Notes: generated by a model not told the origin, from the sequence alone. A stretch of DNA of 64,000 nt from Streptococcus ferus DSM 20646 (GCF_000372425.1 NZ_AQVD01000002.1:299069-363068), one strand, 5' to 3'. Positions 27,249 to 35,774 are shown, counted from the stretch's first letter. A program made the numbers and translations.

Positions 27249-27856
27249 AGTAGTTTTACCAGCAAGTAGGCCGTCGTTAACAGAGCCAGAATGAGAAATA
27301 TTTGATAAGCCTTCTTGTCTGGCTTTGGAATCTGACGATTCCAAACAAAGGCCAAACTAAGCAAAACGACGAGATAAGGCAAACTTAAGCCGAACAAGTC
27401 CTGATGAATGATGGAACAGATGACATACCAGACGGGAAAAACCAAGGCACTATAGGTCACAGGAAGGCCGATAAAATATGGCGCTCGTTCTTCTGCCCCT
27501 TTGGCATTCCGATTAAAATAAGCCAAACGCGTAATAGCGGCAAGAGCATATAAAATCGCTATAACCTGTGTCAGCCAGCCTTGGTAAGCTACCTGAATCA
27601 GCAAAACCAAAGGCAGCGCAACAAAATTGATCATATCACAGAGAGAGTCCAACTCAATCCCAAAGGCCTGCTCAGCAACGCTTCGCTTGAAAAGACGCGC
27701 AAAGCGACCGTCAAACAAGTCACATAGGCCCGCCAAAATGAAAAAAATCATGGCTAAGTCCAAATCATAGCTCCAAACGTATGTCATACTGACAACTGAC
27801 AAGGCTGCCCCTAAATAAGAAAGCAGATTTGACAACTTGTATTCCCCAATAAACAT
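27242..27856 (-). CDS. CDP-alcohol phosphatidyltransferase, phosphatidylserine-synthase type
   Basis: 204 residues with about six membrane segments. The catalytic motif is complete: CDLFDGRFARLF (residues 43-54) and FGIELDSLCDMINFVALP, fitting D-x2-DG-x2-AR ... G-x3-D-x3-D. The ELDSLCDMINF part is the form typical of PssA-type serine transferases rather than PgsA or cardiolipin synthase. It should join a CDP-activated lipid to serine (or another alcohol) with release of CMP. GGAGGAGTAGGAG precedes the ATG at 27856, which lies 3 bases after the previous stop. Confidence 0.87.
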   Translation of the reverse strand: MFIGEYKLSNLLSYLGAALSVVSMTYVWSYDLDLAMIFFILAGLCDLFDGRFARLFKRSVAEQAFGIELDSLCDMINFVALPLVLLIQVAYQGWLTQVIAILYALAAITRLAYFNRNAKGAEERAPYFIGLPVTYSALVFPVWYVICSIIHQDLFGLSLPYLVVLLSLAFVWNRQIPKPDKKAYQIFLILALLTTAYLLVKLLW

Positions 27857-27859
27857 CTC

Positions 27860-30286
27860 CTACTCCTCCTCAATAATCAATCTGCCTTGGTCGCTGTCAA
27901 TGGTGACCAGCATACCTGTCCGTAGCCGCTGGCAAGCATTCTCTACACAAACCAAGGTTGGAATACCATACTCTCTAGCAACAATCGAAGCATGACAGAG
28001 GACACCCCCCGTTTCCGTCACTAAGCCAGACAAACGACTGAAAATCGGGCTCCAGCCCGTATCAGTAAAGGGCGTTACCAGAATCTCACCTGCTTCGATT
28101 TGACCTAAATCATTCATATCCGTCAGCACCCGAACTCTTGCCGTCACAAAGCCGCCGCTGGCAGCCAAACCTTGCAGTTCGGTCTCCGACTCTTTCTCTT
28201 GAATACGGCCCCTCCTAGTTTCAAATAAATCTCCAGGAACCACTGCTTTATCATAAATCCTGCAGTATTGGCGGTTCTTGGCTGCTTTTTCGGTTAAATG
28301 GTCTGAGCCTAGCTTGCCATCCATAAAAGCGAGGATATCTTGCCAAGAAAGGTAAAAAAGATCTTCTGCACAGCTGATAAGCCCCTGCTCCTCGTAGCAT
28401 TTTCCTAGAGATAAGGTCCACTGGCGAATCAAATGGTAATAGCGCGTTGAGATATCCTTAAACTCTTCCCGCCACCAGAGCAGATCTCGCAAAAAACGGA
28501 TATCCTTATAAAGTCTCCGATAGTGAAAAGAGCCCACTTCCTCACGAATCAGTTCTTGCCGGTGGCGTAAATCACTCTTTTCAAAACTAGGCTGCTGCGG
28601 TTTCAGCACCATCTGCTGGATACTGTCAAAGATAAAGGAACTGTCTTCCGAAAAACTCGGCTCCAGTAAATAAAGCTCACGTTTTGAGTGGTAGCCATAG
28701 TCTGCTAAAAACTGACGAATAAGAGTCATGTCCAGCCTCTCCTCTGAGGACTTCACAAGAAGCTGATCGATACTGAGACTCTCCCATTCTTTGCGTAACA
28801 ATTGATTGCTGAGAATGGTCTGGGCAATCTGATATAATGCTCTGTCAACTTGTGTATGGGACAAGTTGCCCAGCGCAGAAATCAAATCAAAGAAATCCTC
28901 TTGACTGATGCGCTTTAAAAGCCGATTTTTCTTGAGTGACAGCTGGACCGTATTGATAAAAACCTGTTTAAAATAAGTGGTTTCACTCCTCAGATAGGCT
29001 TTGGTCACTAGATCACGCCAAATCATCTCTAAACCAGCTTGATCTTGGGCCTGGTTCAAGGCAACTTCCAAGTTATGATAAAGGCTCAAAAGCTTGTCTT
29101 TTCGTGTCTGAGCCGTTTCCAGCCAGTTTTTACTCGTTCGGTTTAATGCAAAAGCTACCTTTATCAGGTGGACAACCGACTTAAGACTAAATTTAGACAC
29201 GACCCCCTTGCCTTCATAATCCTTAGCCACTCCCAATTCGCTATCAAATTCACTCTCGACATAGCCTGGAATTTGTTCCATGGCGGTTTTGACAATGCCT
29301 AAATTCCAGTAGGGCCGACCGTAGTGCAGCAGCATGAGCTCCTCCACCTGATCAGCTGAGAGCAACTGATGATGGGTTAAAAAGTCTCCTAAGGCCAGCT
29401 GCCAAGAATGCTGATAAAGACTGGCCATCAGGGCCGGGCAGGATTGGGCCGCCACACCGCCGTCTCGGAAGTTGGCCGTCGTCCATCTGCCCTTTGAGAC
29501 TCTTGGATTGAACCGAGTAATGGGTCTTGCCTGCACGTAATATAAGTCCTGCCCAACCAGACAAAACTCAATATCCATCGGGCATTGCATAATTTCCGAA
29601 ATCAGAAGCGTATCTGCCCGTAGCCTGTTTAATAGCGCCGCATCCAACAACTGCCCTTCTAGATCCACCGGAGCATCCCAAGAGGAAGATACAGCAAATG
29701 GCTGATGATGACCGCTGACCAGCGGATCACCCCCACCTTGGACATATTCTAATGACCATAATCTGTCCTTCTGAGAGACTGGATTGACCCCAAAGCTGAC
29801 ACCTGAAAAATCCGCGCCGACCTCCTCTTGAATAAGCAGCGCCAAATTATTCACATGGTGGCTGGAAACTTGGTTTTTCTGATAGGCTTTAACCTTGTGA
29901 CTGCCAGCTGTCATTAAGCATTGTTCAATCGCCTGCAGGACCTGATCGACCGTCTGACAGCCATTAATTGACTCATACTGACCCGCAAAAGAAGAATCCT
30001 GACCATCTTCTAAAAAACTGCTGCTTCTGACGATATAGCTCTTGCCCTCATCCATAAAGGATTCTAAGCTTTGAATCATCTCCTTGAGTAAAAAACGATG
30101 GCGACTGTCTGTCAGATGCTGACTAGCATCCAGCCTTAGCAATTCCAGCAGTTTCAGGTTAATCTCAGCAGATAAAATAAGCCCCCTAGGCACAAGAAAA
30201 CCAGCCTGAATCAGATGAATCAGACCGTTTACCTTGCCTCCATAGGAAGCCTTGACTTTTGCTTGATGTAATTCAAGTAATTCCAT
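27860..30286 (-). CDS. Rph/PEP-synthase-like phosphotransferase 1
   Basis: 808 residues from the ATG at 30286, two bases after the CarS-like stop; an upstream extension of the frame overlaps that gene and is rejected. ATP-grasp motifs: KASYGGKVNGLIHLIQAGF, VRSSSFLEDGQDSSFAGQYE and YYVQARPITRF. The C-terminal carrier domain is TETGGVLCHASIVAREYGIP with the histidine. As in the second copy, there is no PEP TIM-barrel. The two copies differ widely, especially in the middle region, so they probably handle different substrates or steps. Family members include rifampin phosphotransferase, but resistance is unlikely to be its job inside this operon. Confidence 0.83.
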   Translation of the reverse strand: MELLELHQAKVKASYGGKVNGLIHLIQAGFLVPRGLILSAEINLKLLELLRLDASQHLTDSRHRFLLKEMIQSLESFMDEGKSYIVRSSSFLEDGQDSSFAGQYESINGCQTVDQVLQAIEQCLMTAGSHKVKAYQKNQVSSHHVNNLALLIQEEVGADFSGVSFGVNPVSQKDRLWSLEYVQGGGDPLVSGHHQPFAVSSSWDAPVDLEGQLLDAALLNRLRADTLLISEIMQCPMDIEFCLVGQDLYYVQARPITRFNPRVSKGRWTTANFRDGGVAAQSCPALMASLYQHSWQLALGDFLTHHQLLSADQVEELMLLHYGRPYWNLGIVKTAMEQIPGYVESEFDSELGVAKDYEGKGVVSKFSLKSVVHLIKVAFALNRTSKNWLETAQTRKDKLLSLYHNLEVALNQAQDQAGLEMIWRDLVTKAYLRSETTYFKQVFINTVQLSLKKNRLLKRISQEDFFDLISALGNLSHTQVDRALYQIAQTILSNQLLRKEWESLSIDQLLVKSSEERLDMTLIRQFLADYGYHSKRELYLLEPSFSEDSSFIFDSIQQMVLKPQQPSFEKSDLRHRQELIREEVGSFHYRRLYKDIRFLRDLLWWREEFKDISTRYYHLIRQWTLSLGKCYEEQGLISCAEDLFYLSWQDILAFMDGKLGSDHLTEKAAKNRQYCRIYDKAVVPGDLFETRRGRIQEKESETELQGLAASGGFVTARVRVLTDMNDLGQIEAGEILVTPFTDTGWSPIFSRLSGLVTETGGVLCHASIVAREYGIPTLVCVENACQRLRTGMLVTIDSDQGRLIIEEE

Positions 30287-30288
30287 GC

Positions 30289-30873
30289 CTAAAAACGACT
30301 CTCTCTCACTTTCAAATGATGCAGCAGGCCATTGACAGCTAGGTGGGTTAAGCCTCCCAAAATCAGATAACCCAAGAACTGCAGAAGAGACATCGGAGCA
30401 AAAATAGCTAGGATGAGAGTGCAGCCAATGAGCGAATCTATTTGATCCACTACAAGAAAGACCCATTTCAAGTACCCTTTCCCCGATTTTCCTGGCGGGA
30501 TGGACAAGCGCCGCTTGATAAAACTATTGGGTAACTCGCATAGGGCATAGGCCGTTCCTAGCAGAAAACCCATAAAAAAATTAAAGAAAATGTCATTGCC
30601 ATAACCGGCTAAATAAGAAAGACTGAGAAAATTAGGAATAAGACCTAAAATCAGCCCCCAAACGGCCTGAGCAAGGACTGTACAGGCAATCATGCCCCAG
30701 AACCCCTTCCAAGTCTTGTTGTCTCCTAAAAAACGTTTCCCACGTAACGAGTAGCCACCATCAATAGGAACAGCTGCCCAGGCCAGTAAATCTGATTTGC
30801 AAAAGTACATATTTGCAACGCCAGCAATAATAACAGGCATCATGGTCACGTACATCATGACGATTGTTTTCAA
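30289..30873 (-). CDS. CarS-like CDP-lipid synthase (CDP-archaeol synthase family, DUF46)
   Basis: 194 residues, about five membrane segments. The family signatures are clear: LRGKRFLGDNKTWKGFWGM (43-61), SFIKRRLSIPPGK (near 117-129) and VVDQIDSLIGCTL (near 141-153). CarS activates unsaturated archaeal ether lipids with CTP to give CDP-archaeol and is a relative of bacterial CdsA. The start is TTG: GAGGAG stands 8 bases upstream and the first ATG would remove conserved-looking sequence only slightly, so TTG is preferred. It is the first gene of the seven-gene operon. Confidence 0.87.
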   Translation of the reverse strand: MKTIVMMYVTMMPVIIAGVANMYFCKSDLLAWAAVPIDGGYSLRGKRFLGDNKTWKGFWGMIACTVLAQAVWGLILGLIPNFLSLSYLAGYGNDIFFNFFMGFLLGTAYALCELPNSFIKRRLSIPPGKSGKGYLKWVFLVVDQIDSLIGCTLILAIFAPMSLLQFLGYLILGGLTHLAVNGLLHHLKVRESRF

Positions 30874-30905
30874 ACCGCAATCTCCTCATACTATCAGTTG
30901 TCTCT

Positions 30906-30911
30906 ATTATA
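30906..30911 (-). promoter_or_regulatory. Extended -10 of the lipid-like operon
   Basis: Minus-strand TATGCTATAAT, 32 bases before the TTG start of the CarS-like gene. No other promoter is obvious within the operon, whose genes overlap or nearly touch. Confidence 0.6.
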
Positions 30912-30981
30912 GCATAATAAAAGGCTTTAAACCTAGAAACAACGCTTAAAATGAGAATTTTTCTTAATCTACGACAAACAT

Positions 30982-31013
30982 AAAAAGCAAAAACCATTGT
31001 GTTTTTGCTTTTT
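30982..31013 (-). terminator. Terminator of the cellobiose PTS operon
   Basis: AAAAAGCAAAAAC pairs with GTTTTTGCTTTTT across six bases, just after the EIIC stop on the minus strand. Confidence 0.8.
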
Positions 31014-31018
31014 CTCTA

Positions 31019-32377
31019 TTAAGACAATCCTTGTTCTTCATTAACGAGTTTTTTATCGTACAATCGAATGAAAGGATAGTAAACCAAGAAAGCTGCGATT
31101 GCACATACCAGAGCAAGAATAATACCTTTCCAGTCGCCAGTTCCTAGGAAAGCTCCAATTCCTACAGGCGTTGGCCATGGTACCTGAGCAAAGACTGCTT
31201 TAACTAACTCTAATTTCATGGCCAAGTAATAAATCGTTGCCGAAGTCATAGGAGCCAGCATAAACGGAATAGCCAAAGAAGGATTATAAATAATTGGAAT
31301 ACCGAAAATCAAAGGTTCATTGATATTGAAAATACCTGGAACAATAGAAGCCTTACCGATAGCACTTAATTGCTCTGATTTTGCTCGTGTTGCCAACCAG
31401 ATACACAGACCCAAAGTGGCACCAGAACCACCTGCAATAACAAACATATTTGAGAATTCACCTGCAACAATATAGCGCGTTCCTTCAGATGCATTTTGAG
31501 CCATATTCGCCAAAGCAATCGGATTGACAAGTGCAAAGATGATATTAGCACCATGAATACCTACAATCCAAAGAGCTTGTGTCAACAAGTAAATAATCAT
31601 TAGACCAATCCATGAATCTGTTAATTTGGTAACAAATCCAAATGGAATTGCAATCACTTTGAAAATATCAGTTCCTAGAAAAACAAGAGCTCCATTGACA
31701 AATATAATCACGAAAGCAATAACGAAACTAGGTACTAAAGCCGTAAACCCTCGAGAAACACCTTCCGGAACCGCATCAGGCATTTTAATCACCCATTGTC
31801 TCTTAACACACATCCGATAGAGAAGAACAGATATAACTGCCATGATAATGGAAGTGAAAATACCTGTTGTACCAAAACGAGTGACACCATTAGACATTTC
31901 CCAACCTTCTGCAATAATCGTTCCTTTCTTAAGGCTGTGATTGATGACTTGCATCATTTGACCATCTTTGAATATAAGCTGAGGAACTGTCATAATGAAA
32001 GCCATCAAAGAAAGAAGGGCTCCATTTAAAGGATTTAAATCTAAATCTTCTTCTTCAGCATAAATTTTTGTTAATTCATAACCAATGGCTAACACAAAGT
32101 AAAGAGATAAAGAGCCCATTGTTGCATAATTCGCAACCATATAAAGATTGGTAAATTTGTCAAAAGATGCTTCAAAAAGATCAGCTACTACTGGCCAAAA
32201 TGAGAAGGACAGCGGCAAAACACTAAATACCAAGAACATCGATCCGACAATTGTAAAAGGAACGGCTGCCATACCAGCTGCTGTGATGGCGCGTACCACT
32301 TTATATTGGGCAATCTTTCCCATTGGACCCATTAGATATCTCTCTAAGACCCCAAAAAAACCTTTTTGTTCTTCCAT
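31019..32377 (-). CDS. Cellobiose-type PTS permease EIIC
   Basis: 452 residues, PTS lactose/cellobiose EIIC family, about ten membrane segments. It starts with an amphipathic stretch (GVLERYLMGPMGKIAQYKVV) and has the substrate-domain signature GIFNINEPLIFGIPIIYNP near 343-361 with the key Asn-Glu pair. It imports and phosphorylates cellobiose or other beta-glucosides with EIIA and EIIB. AAAGGAGG precedes the start. It is the last gene of the operon that begins at the EIIB gene or celR. Confidence 0.92.
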   Translation of the reverse strand: MEEQKGFFGVLERYLMGPMGKIAQYKVVRAITAAGMAAVPFTIVGSMFLVFSVLPLSFSFWPVVADLFEASFDKFTNLYMVANYATMGSLSLYFVLAIGYELTKIYAEEEDLDLNPLNGALLSLMAFIMTVPQLIFKDGQMMQVINHSLKKGTIIAEGWEMSNGVTRFGTTGIFTSIIMAVISVLLYRMCVKRQWVIKMPDAVPEGVSRGFTALVPSFVIAFVIIFVNGALVFLGTDIFKVIAIPFGFVTKLTDSWIGLMIIYLLTQALWIVGIHGANIIFALVNPIALANMAQNASEGTRYIVAGEFSNMFVIAGGSGATLGLCIWLATRAKSEQLSAIGKASIVPGIFNINEPLIFGIPIIYNPSLAIPFMLAPMTSATIYYLAMKLELVKAVFAQVPWPTPVGIGAFLGTGDWKGIILALVCAIAAFLVYYPFIRLYDKKLVNEEQGLS

Positions 32378-32388
32378 GAGAACCTCCT

Positions 32389-32916
32389 TTATAATGAAAT
32401 ATATTTTTCAATAGTTTGAAAACGATAATAAAATTTATCCGTATTTGTTGAAATCTGTTTTATCCGCCGAAGACTGAACAACACAATCAATAGGCCAAGC
32501 AACTGAATTCCCAGCAAGAAAAATCTAGCACTGCTGCCATTTGAAAAAACAGGAAACAGCCATGTTATTCTTGGACTGAAAATCAAAAACAGCAAAAGGA
32601 AAATCTGAACCACCAGCTGCGATAAAAAAGCTAACTTGCTCCATTTTAAAACAGGCTGTCGGCTGCCATACAGCAGAAATTGTTCAGCACAGGCTCTAGT
32701 CACCAGTATCAACAAGACAAGAGGTAAGAGCATATAAGGCATATTCCAAAGTCCTACAATAAGAAGCCAATATAAATTTGCAAAAAACAATAATGCCAGT
32801 GAATACCTTAAGAGCATATAGCGACTGAACAAATTATTTTTCAAGGCTGTTTCTTTTTTTAAGTCTCGAATTGGCTCCGAAGCCTTTTTGGTTGAATGTC
32901 TCGATCTTCCGCTCAT
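32389..32916 (-). CDS. Membrane protein of the cellobiose operon, unknown
   Basis: 175 residues. A basic cytoplasmic N-terminus (about 1-30) is followed by four likely membrane segments (LLRYSLALLFFANLYWLLIV, PYMLLPLVLLILVTRA, LVVQIFLLLFLIFSP, FFLLGIQLLGLLIVLFSL). I do not recognise a family. It sits between EIIA and EIIC, a position I recall being filled by a similar hypothetical gene in the S. mutans cel operon, so a role tied to beta-glucoside uptake is inferred from position only. Confidence 0.7.
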   Translation of the reverse strand: MSGRSRHSTKKASEPIRDLKKETALKNNLFSRYMLLRYSLALLFFANLYWLLIVGLWNMPYMLLPLVLLILVTRACAEQFLLYGSRQPVLKWSKLAFLSQLVVQIFLLLFLIFSPRITWLFPVFSNGSSARFFLLGIQLLGLLIVLFSLRRIKQISTNTDKFYYRFQTIEKYISL

Positions 32917-32918
32917 TT

Positions 32919-33233
32919 CTAGCCAACTTTCTTATACAGCTCCAGCATCTCCAGCGCAACCTCTCTCAGGGTCATGGTTGTCATGAGATGGTCTTGTGCG
33001 TGTACCATGATAATTTCAATTTTGATTTCGGTACCGCTAGCGTACTCCTGTAAGAGATCTGTTTGCGCTTTATGAGCTAAGAGCAATTCATTGTTGGCAT
33101 CCTCAAGCTTTTGCGCTGCCGCGTCGTAATTGCCAGAGCGCATTTCTGCAAAGGCTTCGTGCACAATGGTTCTGGCATTGCCGCTATTTAAAATAATTTC
33201 AAAAGCTGCAATCTGTAATTCCTCAGTATTCAT
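32919..33233 (-). CDS. PTS EIIA, lactose/cellobiose type
   Basis: 104 residues, all-helical lac/cel EIIA. The phospho-accepting histidine is in IIMVHAQDHLMTTMTL near residues 74-89, and AFEIILNSGNAR is the usual N-terminal helix. It receives phosphate from HPr and gives it to EIIB. It lies 6 bases after celR and 2 bases before the membrane-protein gene, so the order celR, EIIA, unknown, EIIC is one transcript. Confidence 0.93.
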   Translation of the reverse strand: MNTEELQIAAFEIILNSGNARTIVHEAFAEMRSGNYDAAAQKLEDANNELLLAHKAQTDLLQEYASGTEIKIEIIMVHAQDHLMTTMTLREVALEMLELYKKVG

Positions 33234-33239
33234 AAGTTC

Positions 33240-35207
33240 CTACCCCTTTTCTTCTAAAAATATCTGTTTAAATGTCTCAAAATCCGGACTGGCTATGAGT
33301 CTTTCCGTCCATTCAGGATCTTCTGTCAATGCAACGATTCTTGCCGTCAGCAAGTCTAAGCCGTCATTGCCGCAGGTTGAAGGTGATACTAAGAAGACCA
33401 ATTTGATGGTTGAATAGGTCTCATCCCAAACTAGACCGTCTCTGACAATGGCAAGGCCGATACGGTGCGTCTTGTCAATAGCTTTTATGGGATGTGGAAC
33501 AGCAATGCGTTCGTCAAAGATGACGGTACTCATTCCTTCTCGCTGCTCCAGCAGATTTAGCATGGCAGCCACATACGCTTCATCGTCATTAAACTGATGA
33601 ACCATACTTTCTAGAAGCTTTGCCTTGTCTGTTCCCTCAACAATTTGAAAGTAATCTTCCGAGAAAAATTGGTCGAAAACTTGCTCTAAGGGTAAGGCAC
33701 CGTCCCATTTTGCCATCCGGCTGGCCGAGGGACGAAGATTAACAATCTTTTTCTTAATCTCTGCCACCTCATCGTCCTTAAGAAAGACACTGACCGTAAA
33801 GACTGGCACCGTAAAGACCAGATTGGACAGATCAATTGACGATATGATGACATCAATCCCTTGAAGTTTATCGTCGTCAATGTCATAGTAACCAATCAAA
33901 TCAACCACATTTAGAAGATGGTTCAGTTCATTGTTAATCCGATTCTTCAGCATCTGAGCACTGCCATAACCCGTCGCACAAATCACTAAGACATTTAGTT
34001 TATGGTCTTCTTTATGCCTTTCTATGGCCGCCATGATGTGAAGAGCAACATAGGCAATTTCGTCATCTGAAAGCTGGTAAGCCGCAAAAACAGGCATTTG
34101 TCCTAAGACATCTTTGGTCAGCTCAAACGCATCGGCATAATGGCTAGTAATGTCTTCCAGCAGAGGGTTGTCCAAATGGACATGATTTCTAAGTCGTTCT
34201 TCTAAAACCTCCAAATGAACCAGAAGCCCCTCGATTAGCGTAAAATCACTGGAAAAATGATAACCATACTGGCTGTCAAACTTTTCTAAAACATTAAGCA
34301 AGTCCTGTCTGATTAAATCTGCCTTGTCTGGGCTGTTTTGCCGGTCTTGCTTAACCCCTTTGGCAATTAAATGAAGAGCGATATAGTTCGTTTCAGATTC
34401 TGGAAAAGCAATACCCGTTATCTTCTGGACCCGATTGAGGATATTTCTGGCAATCACCAGTTCAGTCTGTCCCTTTTCTAAATCCAAATCAATGGGTGAG
34501 ATATCAAAACCGTCCTTGACACGTTTAATGGCAAGCGCGATATGGACCACCAAATTTTGAATCACAAAGTCTGATAGTTTCAGGTCTGCTGTCCGGCACT
34601 CATCTAAAACCACAATGGTCAATTCTTCAAAACTAATCGGCAGATTGAAAAAATCATCGCCGACATATTGGTGTAAGTTTTTTAAAAAGTGACCACTGAA
34701 GAAATAGTCCATGATAAAACGTCGCTTATCATGCTCGCTTCCCTCAACAAAGATGCCTCGATTAGAGCGACTTTCGACCGACAGGTCATACTTCAGCAAA
34801 TCTCTGCGAATCTTTTTCAAGTCAGCGGACAAGGTCGAACGACTGACATAGAGCTGATCCATCAAATCATCAAACAAAATCTTATTTTGTTCGAAAATCA
34901 GTTTATTGAGAATATAATTGTGCCGATCACTGATATCAATGCTTTCCCGGGTACTGGCTAGAGCATTATCTGAAACGAAATCAAGAAACTGCTGGTCATC
35001 CAGAACCTCAAAACGATAACCATATCCCTGTTTTGAAATCAGCTCAGCCCCCACAGTTTGTGGAGAAAGAGCCAAGATTGATTTGATATAGGTTCTGACT
35101 GTTCTGTCCGAGCAAGATAAGTATCCCGCTAATTCGCTGCTGGTCACATACCGATCTCTGTGTTGAGATAGGTACTGAACAATCCTTTTTTCTTTTTGAC
35201 TGAGCAT
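33240..35207 (-). CDS. celR: CelR, PRD-containing PTS regulator (BglG/LicR type)
   Basis: 655 residues. N-terminal winged helix domains (RIVQYLSQHRDRYVTSSELA, then DRHNYILNKLIFEQNKILFDD), two PTS regulation domains (about 180-275 and 290-395), an EIIB-like domain with VICATGYGSAQMLKNR near 405-420, and an EIIA-like domain from about 505 with the IAVPHPIKAID histidine. Phosphorylation at the PRD, EIIB and EIIA sites tunes activation of the cel operon to substrate supply. AAGGAG precedes the ATG. EIIB copy 1 lies just upstream in the same direction. Confidence 0.92.
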   Translation of the reverse strand: MLSQKEKRIVQYLSQHRDRYVTSSELAGYLSCSDRTVRTYIKSILALSPQTVGAELISKQGYGYRFEVLDDQQFLDFVSDNALASTRESIDISDRHNYILNKLIFEQNKILFDDLMDQLYVSRSTLSADLKKIRRDLLKYDLSVESRSNRGIFVEGSEHDKRRFIMDYFFSGHFLKNLHQYVGDDFFNLPISFEELTIVVLDECRTADLKLSDFVIQNLVVHIALAIKRVKDGFDISPIDLDLEKGQTELVIARNILNRVQKITGIAFPESETNYIALHLIAKGVKQDRQNSPDKADLIRQDLLNVLEKFDSQYGYHFSSDFTLIEGLLVHLEVLEERLRNHVHLDNPLLEDITSHYADAFELTKDVLGQMPVFAAYQLSDDEIAYVALHIMAAIERHKEDHKLNVLVICATGYGSAQMLKNRINNELNHLLNVVDLIGYYDIDDDKLQGIDVIISSIDLSNLVFTVPVFTVSVFLKDDEVAEIKKKIVNLRPSASRMAKWDGALPLEQVFDQFFSEDYFQIVEGTDKAKLLESMVHQFNDDEAYVAAMLNLLEQREGMSTVIFDERIAVPHPIKAIDKTHRIGLAIVRDGLVWDETYSTIKLVFLVSPSTCGNDGLDLLTARIVALTEDPEWTERLIASPDFETFKQIFLEEKG

Positions 35208-35246
35208 AAGTCTCCTTGATGAAGATCTTGAGATAATGACAAGGTT

Positions 35247-35561
35247 TTATAAGTTATCCTTAACCAGCTGAGCCATTTTTTCAATGCCCATAGGAATGGG
35301 GATATAGGCCTGCGGCGGAATCTGTACGATAGGCTTGTTGACCTTCTTCGCCGCTTCCTCAAACTGCTTGTAGTGCATCTTGGTCTGCGGACTGATCAGG
35401 TAAAGGTCGTATTCCGCATTGGCGATTTTCTTGCCGCCTTCCGGGACACCGACCGCATTCATTTCAATAGCGAAACCTTGTTCGTTTAATAAAGTAGCGG
35501 TTTTCTTAGCAATCAGAGATGATGACATCCCGCCTGCACAGATGATAAGAGCCTTTGGCAT
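35247..35561 (-). CDS. PTS EIIB, cellobiose type, copy 1
   Basis: 104 residues: MPKALIICAGGMSSSLIAKK with the phospho-cysteine at position 8, the standard cel EIIB fold. The protein is identical to copy 2 at 40834-41148; the genes differ at one silent base (Leu codon TTA here, TTG there). Both have GGAGGAAAT ribosome sites and their own promoters with an embedded cre-like site. Copy 1 leads directly into celR, EIIA and EIIC. The toxin module separates it from copy 2 and from the phospho-beta-glucosidase gene. Confidence 0.95.
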   Translation of the reverse strand: MPKALIICAGGMSSSLIAKKTATLLNEQGFAIEMNAVGVPEGGKKIANAEYDLYLISPQTKMHYKQFEEAAKKVNKPIVQIPPQAYIPIPMGIEKMAQLVKDNL

Positions 35562-35563
35562 AA
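35253..35563. repeat. 311-bp direct repeat, left copy (EIIB gene)
   Basis: Identical to 40840-41150 apart from one silent base. The offset is 5,587 bp. Sequence similarity continues less perfectly into the promoter region (35600-35628 against 41182-41210). Confidence 0.95.
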
Positions 35564-35599
35564 ATATTTCCTCCAACTAATTGTTTTGATGTTAAAACT

Positions 35600-35628
35600 A
35601 TTATAACTGTATCCGCTTTCACTTGCAA
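35600..35628 (-). promoter_or_regulatory. EIIB copy 1 promoter with internal cre-like site
   Basis: Minus strand: TTGCAA (35623-35628), 17-base spacer, TATAAT (35600-35605). The spacer holds TGAAAGCGGATACA (35608-35621), one mismatch from the cre consensus, so CcpA should repress the operon on preferred sugars. Confidence 0.75.
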
Positions 35629-35716
35629 TGCTTTTTCTTTCCTTAGTGATACGGAAAAGATACGGTTGACATCGGGAAATTGCCGTATTAAAAAAGAGAG
35701 CTCTAAGCCAAAAATC

Positions 35717-35774
35717 CCCCTTATGTGACTAGTACCAAAAGCGAGTGATACCAAGCACATAAGGGGGATTCTTA
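35717..35774. terminator. Long-stem terminator after the T7SS toxin module
   Basis: An 18-bp near-perfect inverted repeat (AAAAATCCCCCTTATGTG at 35717-35734 with 35757-35774) around a 22-base loop, T-rich on both sides. It separates the toxin module from the EIIB copy 1 promoter. Confidence 0.7.

Noticed and set aside
27860-30286. Rph-like genes as rifampin resistance genes
   Set aside because: Two diverged copies inside a seven-gene lipid-type operon make antibiotic inactivation unlikely, although it cannot be excluded without an assay.
30289-30466. Upstream extension of Rph-like gene 1 by 60 residues
   Set aside because: It overlaps the CarS-like gene completely, has no family character (Ser/Pro-rich start), and the ATG at 30286 directly begins the ATP-grasp domain.
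22007-30873. Operon as contaminating archaeal DNA
   Set aside because: Base composition, ribosome sites, promoter type and the terminator shared with pepQ are all streptococcal, so it is part of this chromosome whatever its origin.
35717-35774. Long inverted repeat after the toxin module as an IS end
   Set aside because: No transposase or second end is present, and the stem with flanking T runs is explained as a terminator.
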